Below the pieces are notes generated by a model. It was not told the origin of the DNA. It did no database searches and saw nothing but the letters and a program-made list of their open reading frames with translations. Below are positions 55,030 to 64,000 of a stretch of DNA of 64,000 nucleotides, in pieces. Made by a program: the position numbers and the translations under genes. How positions within the stretch are numbered: the stretch's first letter is position 1; every line of letters starts with the position of its first letter. The stretch comes from Aphrocallistes beatrix (taxonomy: Eukaryota; Porifera; Hexactinellida; Sceptrulophora; Aphrocallistidae), in assembly GCA_963281255.1 (NCBI GenBank), contig OY725491.1, positions 3,534,001 to 3,598,000 of the forward strand, read 5' to 3'.

Positions 55030-55154
55030 GTCCCAAGTTTATAGTAAACTCTTTACCATCCCTTTTCTAATCTTTCTATGATGAATAATAAAAATAGAGC
55101 TCTAGAAAATACATTGTGCTACACAAATAATGGAATAGTAAACGGCAGCGTTAA
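55030..55154 (-). repeat. right member of a distant inverted repeat
   Basis: Complement of 51503-51645: agtttatagtaaactcttta ... ggcagcgtta. Confidence 0.65.
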
Positions 55155-55199
55155 ATGCGAAATGTTCCACAGCTATAACTTCTTTTAACAGTGCCAAAT

Positions 55200-55435
55200 C
55201 ATATTTTTAATGCTGAATTCATGCTCAACACTAGATTTCTAGCAATTTGATATATACATATATTGACCATATTTGGAAAGATTTTTGTTCCACCGTGCCT
55301 ACCAACGGCCAGGAATTTTTTCATATTCCTGACCGTTGCTAGGAACAGGCAACCAAAATATTGTCCAAATATGGTCAAAATATATATATCAAATTGCTGG
55401 AAATTTAGTGCTGAGCACGAATTCAGTATTAAAAT
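55200..55435. repeat. compact hairpin element, ~115-bp arms
   Basis: aattcatgctcaacact ... tggccatatttggaa-like arms meet at ggaattttttcatattcc near 55310-55330. atatatacatatattgacca is mirrored by tggtcaaaatatatatat. Almost no unpaired centre, so it could extrude as a cruciform or be transcribed as a long hairpin. Confidence 0.8.
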
Positions 55436-55499
55436 AACGACCTGGCATAGTCAAATAAAGTTATAGATGTGGGATTTCGGCGGATACTATCGGACATGG

Positions 55500-56270
55500 T
55501 CATGTTTTGGGTCCCCAGTCATAACTGACAAAATTTTAACACCTTTGAAGGTGTCATGATGTGAAAATATTTCATATGCCATATTTTGAAGCTAAGTACT
55601 ACTATAAGTTGTTGATTTAGGATGTTTGGATGCTATTTAATACTAGAACACAGTAAAATCTAATAGAAGTCAAGCCTTTCCGAAGAAAATTGCTTTGTAG
55701 CCTGTTTTTAGAACTTAAAAAAATCAATTTTACAAAGGAGGAATCTTTAGTTACAAAGGTCGTAGAGTAAAAAACTCGACGGTTTTGGAAAGATCTCGTC
55801 ACGTAGAACAAAATGATAGAGACAGATTTTCGATATTCTGCTTTAGAAAAATGTTAAAATATTTTTCCTTGCGAAAATCTGCTTCTAAATATTGCAGCAA
55901 TGAAATTGGAGATAAAAAATCAATTGGGTTAAAATTGAAAATTCTATTCCCATTATTTTCTTTATTCACCCATTTCGTGCAAGAATAATTGGGTAAAAGA
56001 GGCATAAGCCATTGAAGTTTCCTTGAATGTCCTCGATAAATCAGGTGATTTGTGAGAAAAAAAATTTTTCTTGCTTCTTGAGCTCCCGAAAAGTGTATTT
56101 TGTAGATAATTCATCGAGAACAGTTTCCACAAAAAACTTCAGGAGAAAATAATGAAAACATTTTGAGTAAGTTCTGGAAGGAAACACCAATCTTAATGCA
56201 GTATCGCAGATAACTCTGCGATTCAAATCTGCACTGAAAAAATTAAATGAATCGGTTGAAAAATTCAAAA
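55500..56270. other. no recognisable gene; possible N-terminal part of the piggyBac relic
   Basis: Frames are broken. The piggyBac gene downstream should begin within this interval but no motif can be assigned. Confidence 0.3.
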
Positions 56271-56279
56271 GTTAGCTAT

Positions 56280-57292
56280 TATAGGAAAGGACAACCTTAA
56301 GACCCTTTTGATGTTTCTTCGTTTTGACGACTGTTCAACACGACTGGAAAGAATCAAGAAGGATAAATTAGCGCCAATCAGATCTGTTTTTGAATCTATC
56401 AATAGACACTTTTCATCAGCATACTCCCCAACTCAGTATCTGACGATAGACGAGATCCTATGCCGCTATCGGGGTAGATGCAGTTTTCTCCAATACCTAC
56501 CAAGCAAACCGGATCGCTAAGGTATTTAGCGATGAGTCTTTGCCGATTCTCTTTTTAACCTCTTTTTACCCTTTAAACATTGAAGTGTATATAGGCAAGA
56601 AGAATTTGTCCAATAAACCAGAAGATATTGTACTTCGACTTACTTTCATTCTTGAACCTGGCTACGTTATCGTCGGTGATAATTTATTTACCTCATTATC
56701 ACTATCTAAACGTCTCCTCGACAACAAATTATCTTATTTTGGAACAGTTAGGAGTTGTCGGAGGTTTGTCCCGAAACAAGGCCAGATTGTTAGAGGCTTA
56801 GCAGTGTATATATCATCTTTCTATTATTCGGATACTAATATCCTTTTATCTTATGTTAGAAAAAAAATAAAACCGTCTTATATCTTTCTAATATCCACAC
56901 AAAGCCTGAAATATCTGATACTGAGAGCAAGAAACCGAATACTATACTAGACTATAATAAGCATAAGGCTGGCGTAGATAAATTCGATCAAATGTAAAGG
57001 AGTATTGTCCTAATAGAACTACCAGGCGTTGGCCGTGTACTTTGTTTTTTGATATGGTTGCAATGGCTACGCAGACATCATGGGTTTTATTCAGTTTTCG
57101 CTATCCCAATGACCTAATTGTAAAGCAGCTTAATAGAAAACTCTTTCTCTATAAATTAGGAATCGAAATGGTTCAATTATTGATCATTACAAGGATGAAG
57201 TCTGATAGTTTCCGCTTTTTAACCATCGAAGTAAAACAATCAATTTTTAATATTTCTCGTCACGTCCCATACCCCATTTTATCTAGGTTATA
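56280..57292 (+). pseudogene. piggyBac-like transposase relic
   Basis: Recognisable blocks in order: FLRFDDCSTRLERIKKDKLA and PIRSVFESINRHFSS (56308 on), YLTIDEILCRYRGRCSFLQY with the catalytic-region Asp and then LPSKPDR; a one-codon break at 56518-56520; then EVYIGKKNLSNKPEDIVLRL, VIVGDNLFTSLSLSKRLL with the second Asp, and LSYFGTVRSCRRFVPK. A further stop follows at about 56948, and the later block near 57020 (TRRWPCTLFFDMVAMA) matches the RRWP..IF..M piggyBac block. Several internal stops and truncations make it non-functional. The usual cysteine-rich C-terminal finger is missing. piggyBac inserts at TTAA; no ends could be assigned. A ~33-bp imperfect tandem repeat (gaccctcc.tagaagatacca) follows at 57310-57370. 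Confidence 0.85.
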
Positions 57293-57380
57293 GAAGATAG
57301 CAATATAGCAGTTGGACCCTCCTTAGAAGATACCAGTATTGAAATTAGACCCTCCATAGAAGATACCACCCAGTCTGTTC

Positions 57381-58026
57381 GTGCTATTGGCCAACAAGAC
57401 GGAGGCTATTTCCAGGAGGATGTGGGAGCAGATTCGCATACTCTGTCCCTATGCTCAGCCCCAGAGCATGCTCCTGGACTTCGAGGAGGCTGCGATTAAC
57501 AGCTTTCTGCAGGTCTGGCCTCACACAGTGGTGAAGCGCTGCTTCTTCCACCTTACGCAGAATATCTGGCGCAAGGTACAGGCTGTGAGACTACAGGCAG
57601 ACTATATCAATGATGAAGACCTGGCCATGCGTATCTGGCTGACACCCGCTCTCGCATTCGTACATCCCTTTGATGCATACGAGCTGTTTGACCGCGTTGC
57701 ACTCTTGCTTCAGCCCACTGCCGAAGCAGCCGAACTACTCGACTACTTTCAGAGGACCTATGTCGGACGCACACTCCTAAGCGGATACTACAGTGAGCCG
57801 ACATTCCCTATCGCCCTGTGGAACTACCACTTGGACACGCCCTTCGGGATGCCCCGGACTACTAACGCCGTGGAAACATGGCACCGTAGCTTCAACGCCA
57901 CTGAGAGCGGTCTCAAGCAAGTGAACAAGCCCTGATTGATTCAGTCTTGCACTATTTTGACGAAGATCGTACAAAGATGGAATTCTTAAGGGGTGTGGCA
58001 CATCATTTCTGTTTGGGAGCGAATTA
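57381..58026 (+). pseudogene. MULE transposase, 5'-truncated and internally deleted
   Basis: An open frame of about 180 codons covers the catalytic core: MWEQIRILCPYAQPQSMLLD, FEEAAINSFLQVWP, RCFFHLTQNIWRKVQ with the conserved His (lost in the 24838-26160 copy), and PFGMPRTTNAVETWHRSFNA. A deletion then removes the segment equivalent to HHPNIWKFITALKREQ, and after frame changes the C-terminus KMEFLRGVAHHF resumes at 57975. The FLYWCH finger and first Asp block are missing upstream, where the piggyBac relic abuts. GC content is distinctly higher than the surroundings. Roughly 60-65% of residues appear identical to the other MULE copy by eye, so it is a separate lineage. The matching tandem-repeat terminus follows at 58092-58215. 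Confidence 0.9.
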
Positions 58027-58091
58027 AAGTATTTGGTTTTAAAATAGTAGAACATTATACTTGTACGTACTCGTATAAAGAATTAAATTGA

Positions 58092-58215
58092 AAATTCAAA
58101 AGTGGTACGAACTATCGTGGTGCGAATTGTCGTAGTGCGAAATGTGGCGGTACGAATTGCCGTTGGTGCGAATTGTTGCAGTGCGAATTTTTCGTGGTGC
58201 GAATTGTCGGTATCC
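58092..58215 (-). repeat. right terminus of the MULE element: tandem ~14-16-bp units
   Basis: On the minus strand it begins GGGATACCGACAATTCGCAC, then cacgacaattcgcac-like units about eight times (variants cgacatttcgc, gatagttcgta). Same layout as 19803-20273 and 23541-23840. Confidence 0.8.
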
Positions 58216-58336
58216 CAAAAAATTGGAAAAAGTACACCCGGATACAGCCTTCTATCAAAATGAATCGCTCACAAGTTTCTATGATCATAACAACATCCCC
58301 TAAACCTCCTCCCTCCCTAATCTACCCCACATACTT

Positions 58337-58399
58337 CCCTTTCCATAGTTACCAACACCCTTTCCATAGTTACCAACACCCTTTCCATAGTTACCAACA
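58337..58399. repeat. 21-bp tandem repeat, 3 perfect copies
   Basis: ccctttccatagttaccaac(a), three times, in a pyrimidine-rich region. Translated it would be HSYQHPF repeats. Confidence 0.95.
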
Positions 58400-58585
58400 C
58401 TTCTATAAAGCTTCTCCCTCTTAAAATACTCTCATTTACCTTTATCACCCCCTCCTTACATTTACACATTACTATTACAGCCATAATGTTTTACATTTAG
58501 TAACTTGTTTCTTTCTATCAATTTCTGTTATTTCTTCTTATTTCATTCTTAAAGGCCAACATCCAGTACTAGTAAAAAATCTGTA

Positions 58586-59093
58586 ATGTCAAAAGCACCC
58601 TCTAAAACCTGTCGCAACTCCCGTTCCGTAAACTCAGTATTCCAATCCCTTTACAATACCAAATCCGTAACCCGCTCTACTTCCCGCATAGCTACCACCC
58701 TACCATCTCCTCCACCTTCAGCCTCTCCTTATTTCTCTCATATCTCCTCCCCCACTCCCGATACAGATAGCTCCTCCCCTTCTAATTCCCCTACAGACAA
58801 AACTACCACTCCATCTCCCCGCCTACAAGCAGCCCAAGCTCCACGTGGATCTTCCTACTGAACCCACTATACCACCAACAATAAACGGACCCATTTCCAA
58901 TCTCATCCTCACACTCGGCTTATCAACACCACCTCCCACCACCCTACTTATCACCCCACGACCCGTAACCATTCCCCTCCCAACCCATTCTTTACAACCT
59001 CCCTATGAAGTAGCAAACTCTACCTACTCCTCTCCCTCCTCACGAAACCCCCATCCAATTCCAACAAGCCTACATGCCATTGGGACATCTTAA
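58586..59093 (+). pseudogene. Ser/Thr/Pro-rich ORF of unknown function, frameshifted
   Basis: The open frame at 58586 (MSKAPSKTCRNSRSVNSVFQ) is basic at its head and then rich in Ser, Thr and Pro (SPPPSASPYFSHISSPTPDT). A shift near 58845 continues as LPTEPTIPPTINGPISNL and PPTTLLITPRPVTIPLPTHS to a stop at 59091-59093. Total about 165 codons. The DNA strand is strongly C/T-rich, so the amino-acid bias may simply reflect composition; there is no domain, signal peptide or membrane segment. Such disordered heads occur at the N-termini of some transposon proteins, but nothing downstream supports that. Confidence 0.3.
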
Positions 59094-59345
59094 GCGCTAT
59101 CGGAACATATAAGGTGCTACTGGTACACCTTAAGTGCTATCGCGACACGTCAGAAGCTACCAGGACATATTAAGTTCTACCGGGACAGACATGATTCTGA
59201 TGGGACAATTTATGTGCAACCGGGAAATATAAATGTTAGTTGGAGATCTTACATACCAGTGGGACATCTTAAGCACTAGCGGGACACGTCAGATGCTACT
59301 GGGCCATCTTAAGTGCTAATGGTACAATCCATGCTAGTTGACTAT
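59085..59345. repeat. degenerate minisatellite, ~22-25-bp units, about 11 copies
   Basis: Variants of 'gggacatcttaagtgctatc' recur with substitutions (ggtacaccttaagtgctatc, gggacacgtcagatgctact). Confidence 0.85.
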
Positions 59346-59628
59346 TTTAGTGCTCTTGGGATTAGGTTTTCTAACATTTATCTCTTTTATTACCCTCTTT
59401 TCTCTCCTTTTTCATTTATTGTTTCATAAAATTTTAATTTTTCTTTGTGCTTCTTTTAAATGCTGTTCTTTTCTAAAACTGTTCATGCAAATGTATTAAT
59501 TAAATGTTTTGTTACTAATTGTCTCTATTTCTAAATTCCCTTCAATTTTCCATTACCCAGTATTTTTGTTGGAATGTTGTTCTTGACTGATTCTTTTTTA
59601 CTTCTTCTAAATAATCTTTTGGTTCTTG

Positions 59629-60595
59629 CTACGCTTGTTCATCTTTTACAATCACTTTGAATGCTGCCACATATCGCAATATCGTTTTTCCCTTCATTAA
59701 GTTTTCCCTCCCTAACCATTTCTTGAATTCATTTATTTCAAATGGTGAAATACTTTCTTCTTCTCTTCTTCTCGCAATGTCTTCATCCTGCACAATTTGA
59801 ACTGGGATGTTTTCATAATGCGGGCTGTCCTCAGAATCAATTTCAATTCTTTCCTCGTCAGTAGACAAACTCGTAGCAATCTCACCCCCTTCATCAGAAA
59901 CAGACTCATCTTTATCCTCCTGCACAATCTCAACTGGGACGCTTTCATCCTGAGTGCTTGATTCTATGGGTTGTAGGTACATTATGAAAATAGGCTTCGT
60001 GTTTGCATCTGTAAGAATCGTTTTCCCTGCCACTGATCTACCCGTTATCCCATGATGGAGATTTAAGTGCCGAGGAAATCTACATAGATATTATTTATAA
60101 ACAATGTGATTGCATTTGCAGAAATTTATACATATCCAGTTGATGAATAAATTTGCAAGTAATTGTGTTTGTTAAATATTTAGACATATATAAAATGGTA
60201 CATACTTTTTTCTGATTCTCCAAATCAGATACTATCTGTGATTAATAACATGACTTGGTATAAAAAATGGGCGGCATCTTTTAATTAAGTGATTGTGTAC
60301 CTAAATTTAAAGCTCCAAAAATATTGCTAATGATTATTAGTATATAAATGTTACTAACAAACCCTTGTTTTTTTATTATTGCATTACAAATGTCTCCATT
60401 TTCTTTATGTTGCTTACAGAGCCGATATTCAATTGGGTTAGAGCTTATAGAGTCACTTCGTTTCTTTCTCTGCGAGGCAACCAATTCAGCTATCAACTCT
60501 GGCGTTGCTTCTGGGTGGACGAGTTTTATGTGTCTAAGCAATTTGCAAACTTTGTATTCGCATAACATGCACGTTTTCATTTCGGCACTAGCCAT
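59629..60595 (-). CDS. two-exon C2H2-finger/acidic protein, recombinase-like C-terminus (tentative)
   Basis: Exon 1 is 60595-60363, the intron 60362-60080 (GT...AG, 283 bp), exon 2 60079-59629. Joined, the exons give an exact frame of 227 codons plus stop. Residues 8-27 (TCMLCEYKVCKLLRHIKLVH) are one C2H2-like finger. A second is created by the splice: YRLCKQHKENGDIC before it and GFPRHLNLHHGI after it supply Cys/Cys and His/His. Then come an acidic linker with repeated modules (VPVEIVQEDKDES ... IPVQIVQDEDIA), and at the end NEFKKWLGRENLMKGKTILR then YVAAFKVIV, which resembles the start of the helical core-binding domain of tyrosine recombinases. On that basis it could be the head of a Crypton-type element gene whose catalytic part is lost; that is inference. 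No catalytic Arg/His/Tyr block is present. An inverted copy lies at 61342-62399. Confidence 0.6.
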
Positions 60596-60831
60596 CAGAC
60601 AGAATATACAAATGCTTTCAACTATTCAATATTAATTGAGATATACTACTTATTAATAGCAAAAAGTATGCCTTTAATTAGCATAGTCATTCAAGGAAAA
60701 GTAAATCCTTCTCATTCTGTATGATATGGAAATACTGTCTATTAATTTATTTAATTGTAACGAGTTGTTAGTGTGAAGATATTATTTGTACGGATGTATT
60801 AACTATTAACTAAATCTCTCTTTCAAGAGAA

Positions 60832-61055
60832 CAAGCGATTCGCTTGCTTGTGCTCCGCGGCTGGCGGACGGAATTTTTAAAATTTTGATGAGTAATTGAT
60901 TAACTTTTAAAAATGTGACAATGACGTCATAGTTTCATGATGATTCGACATTTTGCTCTGAGCTCAGAACTTAGTGGAGCCATAGCCAAAAGACTCCCAT
61001 ATGTTAAAAATTAGCTTTCTGTGCCCGGTAGTTTCTTCAATCAATTCGTTGCAGA
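60832..61055 (-). repeat. family H repeat, internally deleted
   Basis: CAAGCGATTCGCTTGCTTG and part of the hairpin, then a jump to the 5' half ending TTCGTTGCAGA. It occupies the spacer between the two arms of the inverted gene duplication. Confidence 0.85.
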
Positions 61056-61341
61056 TATATATATATATATATAAATAAATAAATAAATATACATTAATCG
61101 AGTTTTTATAGTAAGGATAACATCTTCACACTAACAACTCGTTACAATTAAATGAATTAACAGACAGTATTTCCTTATCATACAGAATGAGAAAGATTTA
61201 CTTTTCCCTGAATGACTATGTTAATTAAAGCCATACTATTTGCTAATTAAAGGCATACTTTTTGCTATTAATAAGTAGTATATAAGTCATTAATATCTCA
61301 ATTAATATTGAATAGTTGAAAGCATTAGTATATTCTGTGTG

Positions 61342-62399
61342 ATGGCTAGTACCGAAAAGAAAACGTGCTTGTTATGCGAAAACAAAGTTTGCAAATTGCT
61401 CAGACACATACAACTCGTCCACCCAGAAGCAACACCAGAGCTGATAGCTGAATTGGTTGCCTCGCAGAGAAAGAAACAAAGTGACTCTAAAAGCTCTAAC
61501 CCAATTGAATATCGACTCTGTAGGCAACATAAAGAAAATGGAGACATTTGTCATGCAATAATATAAAAACAAGGGTTTGTTAGTAACATTTATATACTAA
61601 TAATCATTAGCAATATTTTTGGAGCTTTAAATTTAGGTACACAATCACTTAATTAAAAGATGCCGCCCATTTTTATACCAAGTAGTTCATGTTATTAATC
61701 ACAGGTAGTATCTGACATGGAGAATCAGAAAAAATATGTACCATTTTATTTATGTCTAAATATTTAACAAACACAATTACTTGCAAATTTATTCATCAAC
61801 TGGATATGAATAAATTTCTGCAAATGCAATCACATTGTTTATAAATAAAATTTATGTAGATTTCCTCGGCACTTAAATCTCCATCATGGGATAACGGGTA
61901 GATCAGTGGCAGGGAAAACGATTCTTACAGATGCAAACACGAAGCCAATTTTCAAAAAGTCCCTACAACCCATAGAATCAAGCACTCAGGATGAAAGCGT
62001 TCCAGTTGAGATTGTACAGGAGGATAAATATGAGTCTATTTCTGATGAAGGGGTGAGATTGCTACGAGTTTGTCTACTGACGAGGAAAGAATTGAAATTG
62101 AATCTGAGGACAGCCCGTATTATGAAAATATTACAGTTCAAATTCTGCAGGAGGATAAAGATGAATCTATTATTGATGAAGGGGGTGACATCGATGCTAC
62201 TAGTTTGTCTTTTGACGTAGACAAAATCGACTTTTCGCTCAATTTCAACAACAGTAATAACTCATTTGACAGAACAGCTGAGCCCACGAATTCCTCTCAG
62301 TTTTCACCTAATACTACTACTTGCCTTTCATTAAAAAAAAGACTCTCCTCGAAATTCTACACAGTATTTCACCCCGGAGCTAAACTTATCTCTCAATGA
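61342..62399 (+). pseudogene. inverted second copy of the C2H2-finger/acidic gene, broken
   Basis: Mirror image of 59629-60595. Exon 1 is 61342-61574, intron 61575-61859, exon 2 from 61860. In exon 1 the Lys codon after CHAII has become TAA (61564-61566), before the splice site. In exon 2 MAGKTILTDANTKPIF is followed by a frameshift near 62045, after which TDEERIEIESEDSPYYENIT and a second acidic module (VQILQEDKDESIIDEGGDID) continue. The C-terminus then departs from the left copy: instead of the FKKWLGRE stretch there is a Ser/Asn-rich tail ending FHPGAKLISQ at 62399. The acidic module is therefore present twice here but in shortened form in the left copy. Both copies keep the intron, so the duplication was at the DNA level. 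Confidence 0.7.
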
Positions 62400-62504
62400 A
62401 ACAGGTGCAACATCGAACTTACCCAACTTAGATCCTGGCCATATAATCCTTACTATTAAAACTCGATTAATGTATATATGTGTAAATATATATATATATA
62501 TATA

Positions 62505-62981
62505 TCTGTAATGAATTGATTGAAGAAACTGCCAGGCGTAGAAAGCTGATTTTTGGCATGTGGGAGTTTTTTGGCTATGGCTCCAGTAGGTTCTGAGCTC
62601 AGAGCAAAATGTCGACTCATCATGGAATTATGACGTCATTGCCACATTTTTAAAAGTTAAGCAACACAGTTATTCGAGTATAACTCAGCCATTATAGGAG
62701 ATAGAAGGCTGAGATTTTAATAGAATCTGTATCCTAACACGTCTCACATATGATGCAACTATCATCAAAAAATGATGACTCATCATTACTCATCAAAATT
62801 TTAAAAATTGACAAATTTGGTGTTTTTTCGAGTGATATCGATTTTAAAACAAAAATGGACATATTTAGAGATGATATATCCCGTTTAATTAACCAATGTC
62901 ACTTCCAGGCGACCGAAGGGAGCCTCTGGCGGATACGAAGTGTCCGCCAGCCGCGCAGCGCAAGCAAGCGAAGCGAGCTTG
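62505..62981 (+). repeat. family H repeat, full length
   Basis: TCTGTAATGAATTGATTG to GCGAGCTTG. Preceded by the 26-bp motif in reverse orientation and a TA run. One of the two TGACGTCA sites is lost by a small deletion near 62782. Confidence 0.92.
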
Positions 62982-63013
62982 TATATATATATATATATAT
63001 GCGTATGTATATA

Positions 63014-63372
63014 TTTGTAACGAATTGATTGAAGAAACTGCCAGGCCCAGAAAGCTGATTTTTGGTATGTGGGAGTATTTTGGCTATGGCTCCAGTAAGT
63101 TCTGACCTAAGACGAAAATGTCGACTCATCATGGAATGATGACGTCATTGTCACCTTTTTTATAATTACAAATTTCAGTTTTTCGGTTATAACTCAGCCG
63201 TTTTAGGTGATAGAAGGCTGAAATTTTAATAGAATATGTATATTAATATTCTTCACATATGATACACCTATCATCCAAAAATGATGACTCATCACTGTTA
63301 TGACGTCATCATTATGCATCAAAGATTTAAAAATTGACAAATTTGTTGATTTTCGGGTGATATCGATTTTAT
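63014..63372 (+). repeat. family H repeat, 3'-truncated
   Basis: TTTGTAACGAATTGATTG start; the 5' two thirds are present; ends after gggtgatatcgatttt without the GC-rich part. In tandem with the copy at 62505. Confidence 0.85.
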
Positions 63373-63379
63373 AAGGTGA

Positions 63380-64000
63380 TAGATTTAGCTGATTTTTCGT
63401 ATGTGAGTAGGTATTTTAGACTAAATTGAAGTATTTTCGATCCTTAGACAAAAATGTCAACTAATCATGGAATTATCGTATCTTAAGGATGGATTGTAGT
63501 TAAAATGTATGGTAATTAAACAGTTTTAAGAACAATATCTAACAAGAAAACTTTACTAATAGTTTTTTTTTTGTCTAGCACCTAAGTATGTATATGTATT
63601 TAGATCATGTTTAAATTAATAGGTGGTATGTTAGTCTTAAAAAAATGTCCCAGAGATAGAGGATCCAAAAAAGAAGGGCTACAGATCATTCTACTAGCAC
63701 TAATATATGTGCAATCAGGAGCTACTTGAAATCCAAGATTCGGACCAATATTCTTCAACAATAGTGGACTACAGAAGTAGTATGCCATTATCAGTTCCTC
63801 AATATTACAACTTCAGATCCATATTGATCGGGGAAATCATTTTTAGAAATGCTCAAAGATCTGGTGTAGCCTGTGGGCTACACAAGAATAACCATTTACA
63901 ATCACAAGACGGGAAGAATAAAGCCTGCCGTAATATTCTTTGAAAACCTGGCAGGAAAGGCTCTCTTAAACTTTAGTTCAGTAATTCTTTCCAAAATGGG
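63380..64000. other. no recognisable feature
   Basis: Low-similarity AT-rich sequence. 63707-63943 is open for 78 codons without recognised similarity or supporting signals. Confidence 0.35.

Noticed and set aside
58586..58861. Possible mucin-like secreted protein
   Set aside because: Ser/Thr/Pro richness follows from C/T-rich DNA; no signal peptide and a frameshift.
1..64000. tRNA, rRNA, prophage or retroviral genes
   Set aside because: No clear tRNA-type A/B-box pair, rRNA segment, reverse transcriptase or capsid motif was seen on reading; a dedicated scan (tRNAscan-SE, RT HMM) was not possible here.

Overview
The window looks like an AT-rich, repeat-choked stretch of an animal nuclear genome. 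Evidence: GT-AG introns, FLYWCH/MULE, TTF-type hAT, piggyBac, Tc1/mariner and zinc-finger transposon genes, dozens of short palindromic MITEs, and no bacterial operon or ribosome-binding-site structure. The mix of DD37E and DD37D Tc1-like elements with FLYWCH-MULEs and TTF-hATs fits an invertebrate, perhaps an arthropod or crustacean; that placement is a guess, not something the sequence proves. I recognise no ordinary host housekeeping gene.

Layout. 0-8 kb: a MULE scrap, a foldback, an OTU-protease relic lying between G/C-rich inverted repeats (1.97-3.47 kb), a GGGG/CCCC minisatellite, a frameshifted hAT transposase, and a DD37D Tc1-like relic. 8-16 kb: a cluster of one ~500-bp repeat family (called family H below), including a head-to-tail run at 12.77-15.44 kb, plus a DD37E Tc1-like element killed by one stop codon. 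16-23 kb: nested MITEs, a second broken hAT gene, an ACAT microsatellite. 23.5-28.4 kb: a MULE transposon with tandem-repeat ends and an internally inverted, partly duplicated transposase. 30.4-34.6 kb: a rearranged PIN-like-domain gene, an intact DD37E Tc1-like element, and a family H copy split by a mariner. 34.7-35.9 kb: three-deep nested MITEs. 37.8-38.3 kb: an unrecognised ORF with one in-frame stop. 40.5-42.2 kb: a PHD-finger relic beside an intact DD37D Tc1-like element. 42-51 kb: MITEs with clean target duplications, more family H copies, and a 1.2-kb palindrome. 51-59 kb: sparse sequence, a hAT C-terminal scrap, piggyBac and MULE relics, and a Ser/Thr/Pro-rich ORF. 59.6-62.4 kb: a two-exon C2H2 gene present twice as an inverted duplication. 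62.5-64 kb: two more family H copies, then featureless sequence.

How it works together: these are selfish elements and their passengers, not a pathway. Two transposase genes are uninterrupted (31538-32608 and 41018-42082). Both sit between matching terminal inverted repeats and TA duplications, so they could be recently active and could have mobilised some MITEs. Nesting gives relative ages: family H is older than the mariner inserted in it, and the Tc1-type MITEs are older than the CAGGGCCGG-type MITEs inside them. The stretches most likely to repay follow-up are the OTU relic with its inverted repeats, the C2H2/acidic/recombinase-like gene pair, the family H repeats carrying CRE and AP-1 sites, and the single-stop ORF at 37.8 kb.
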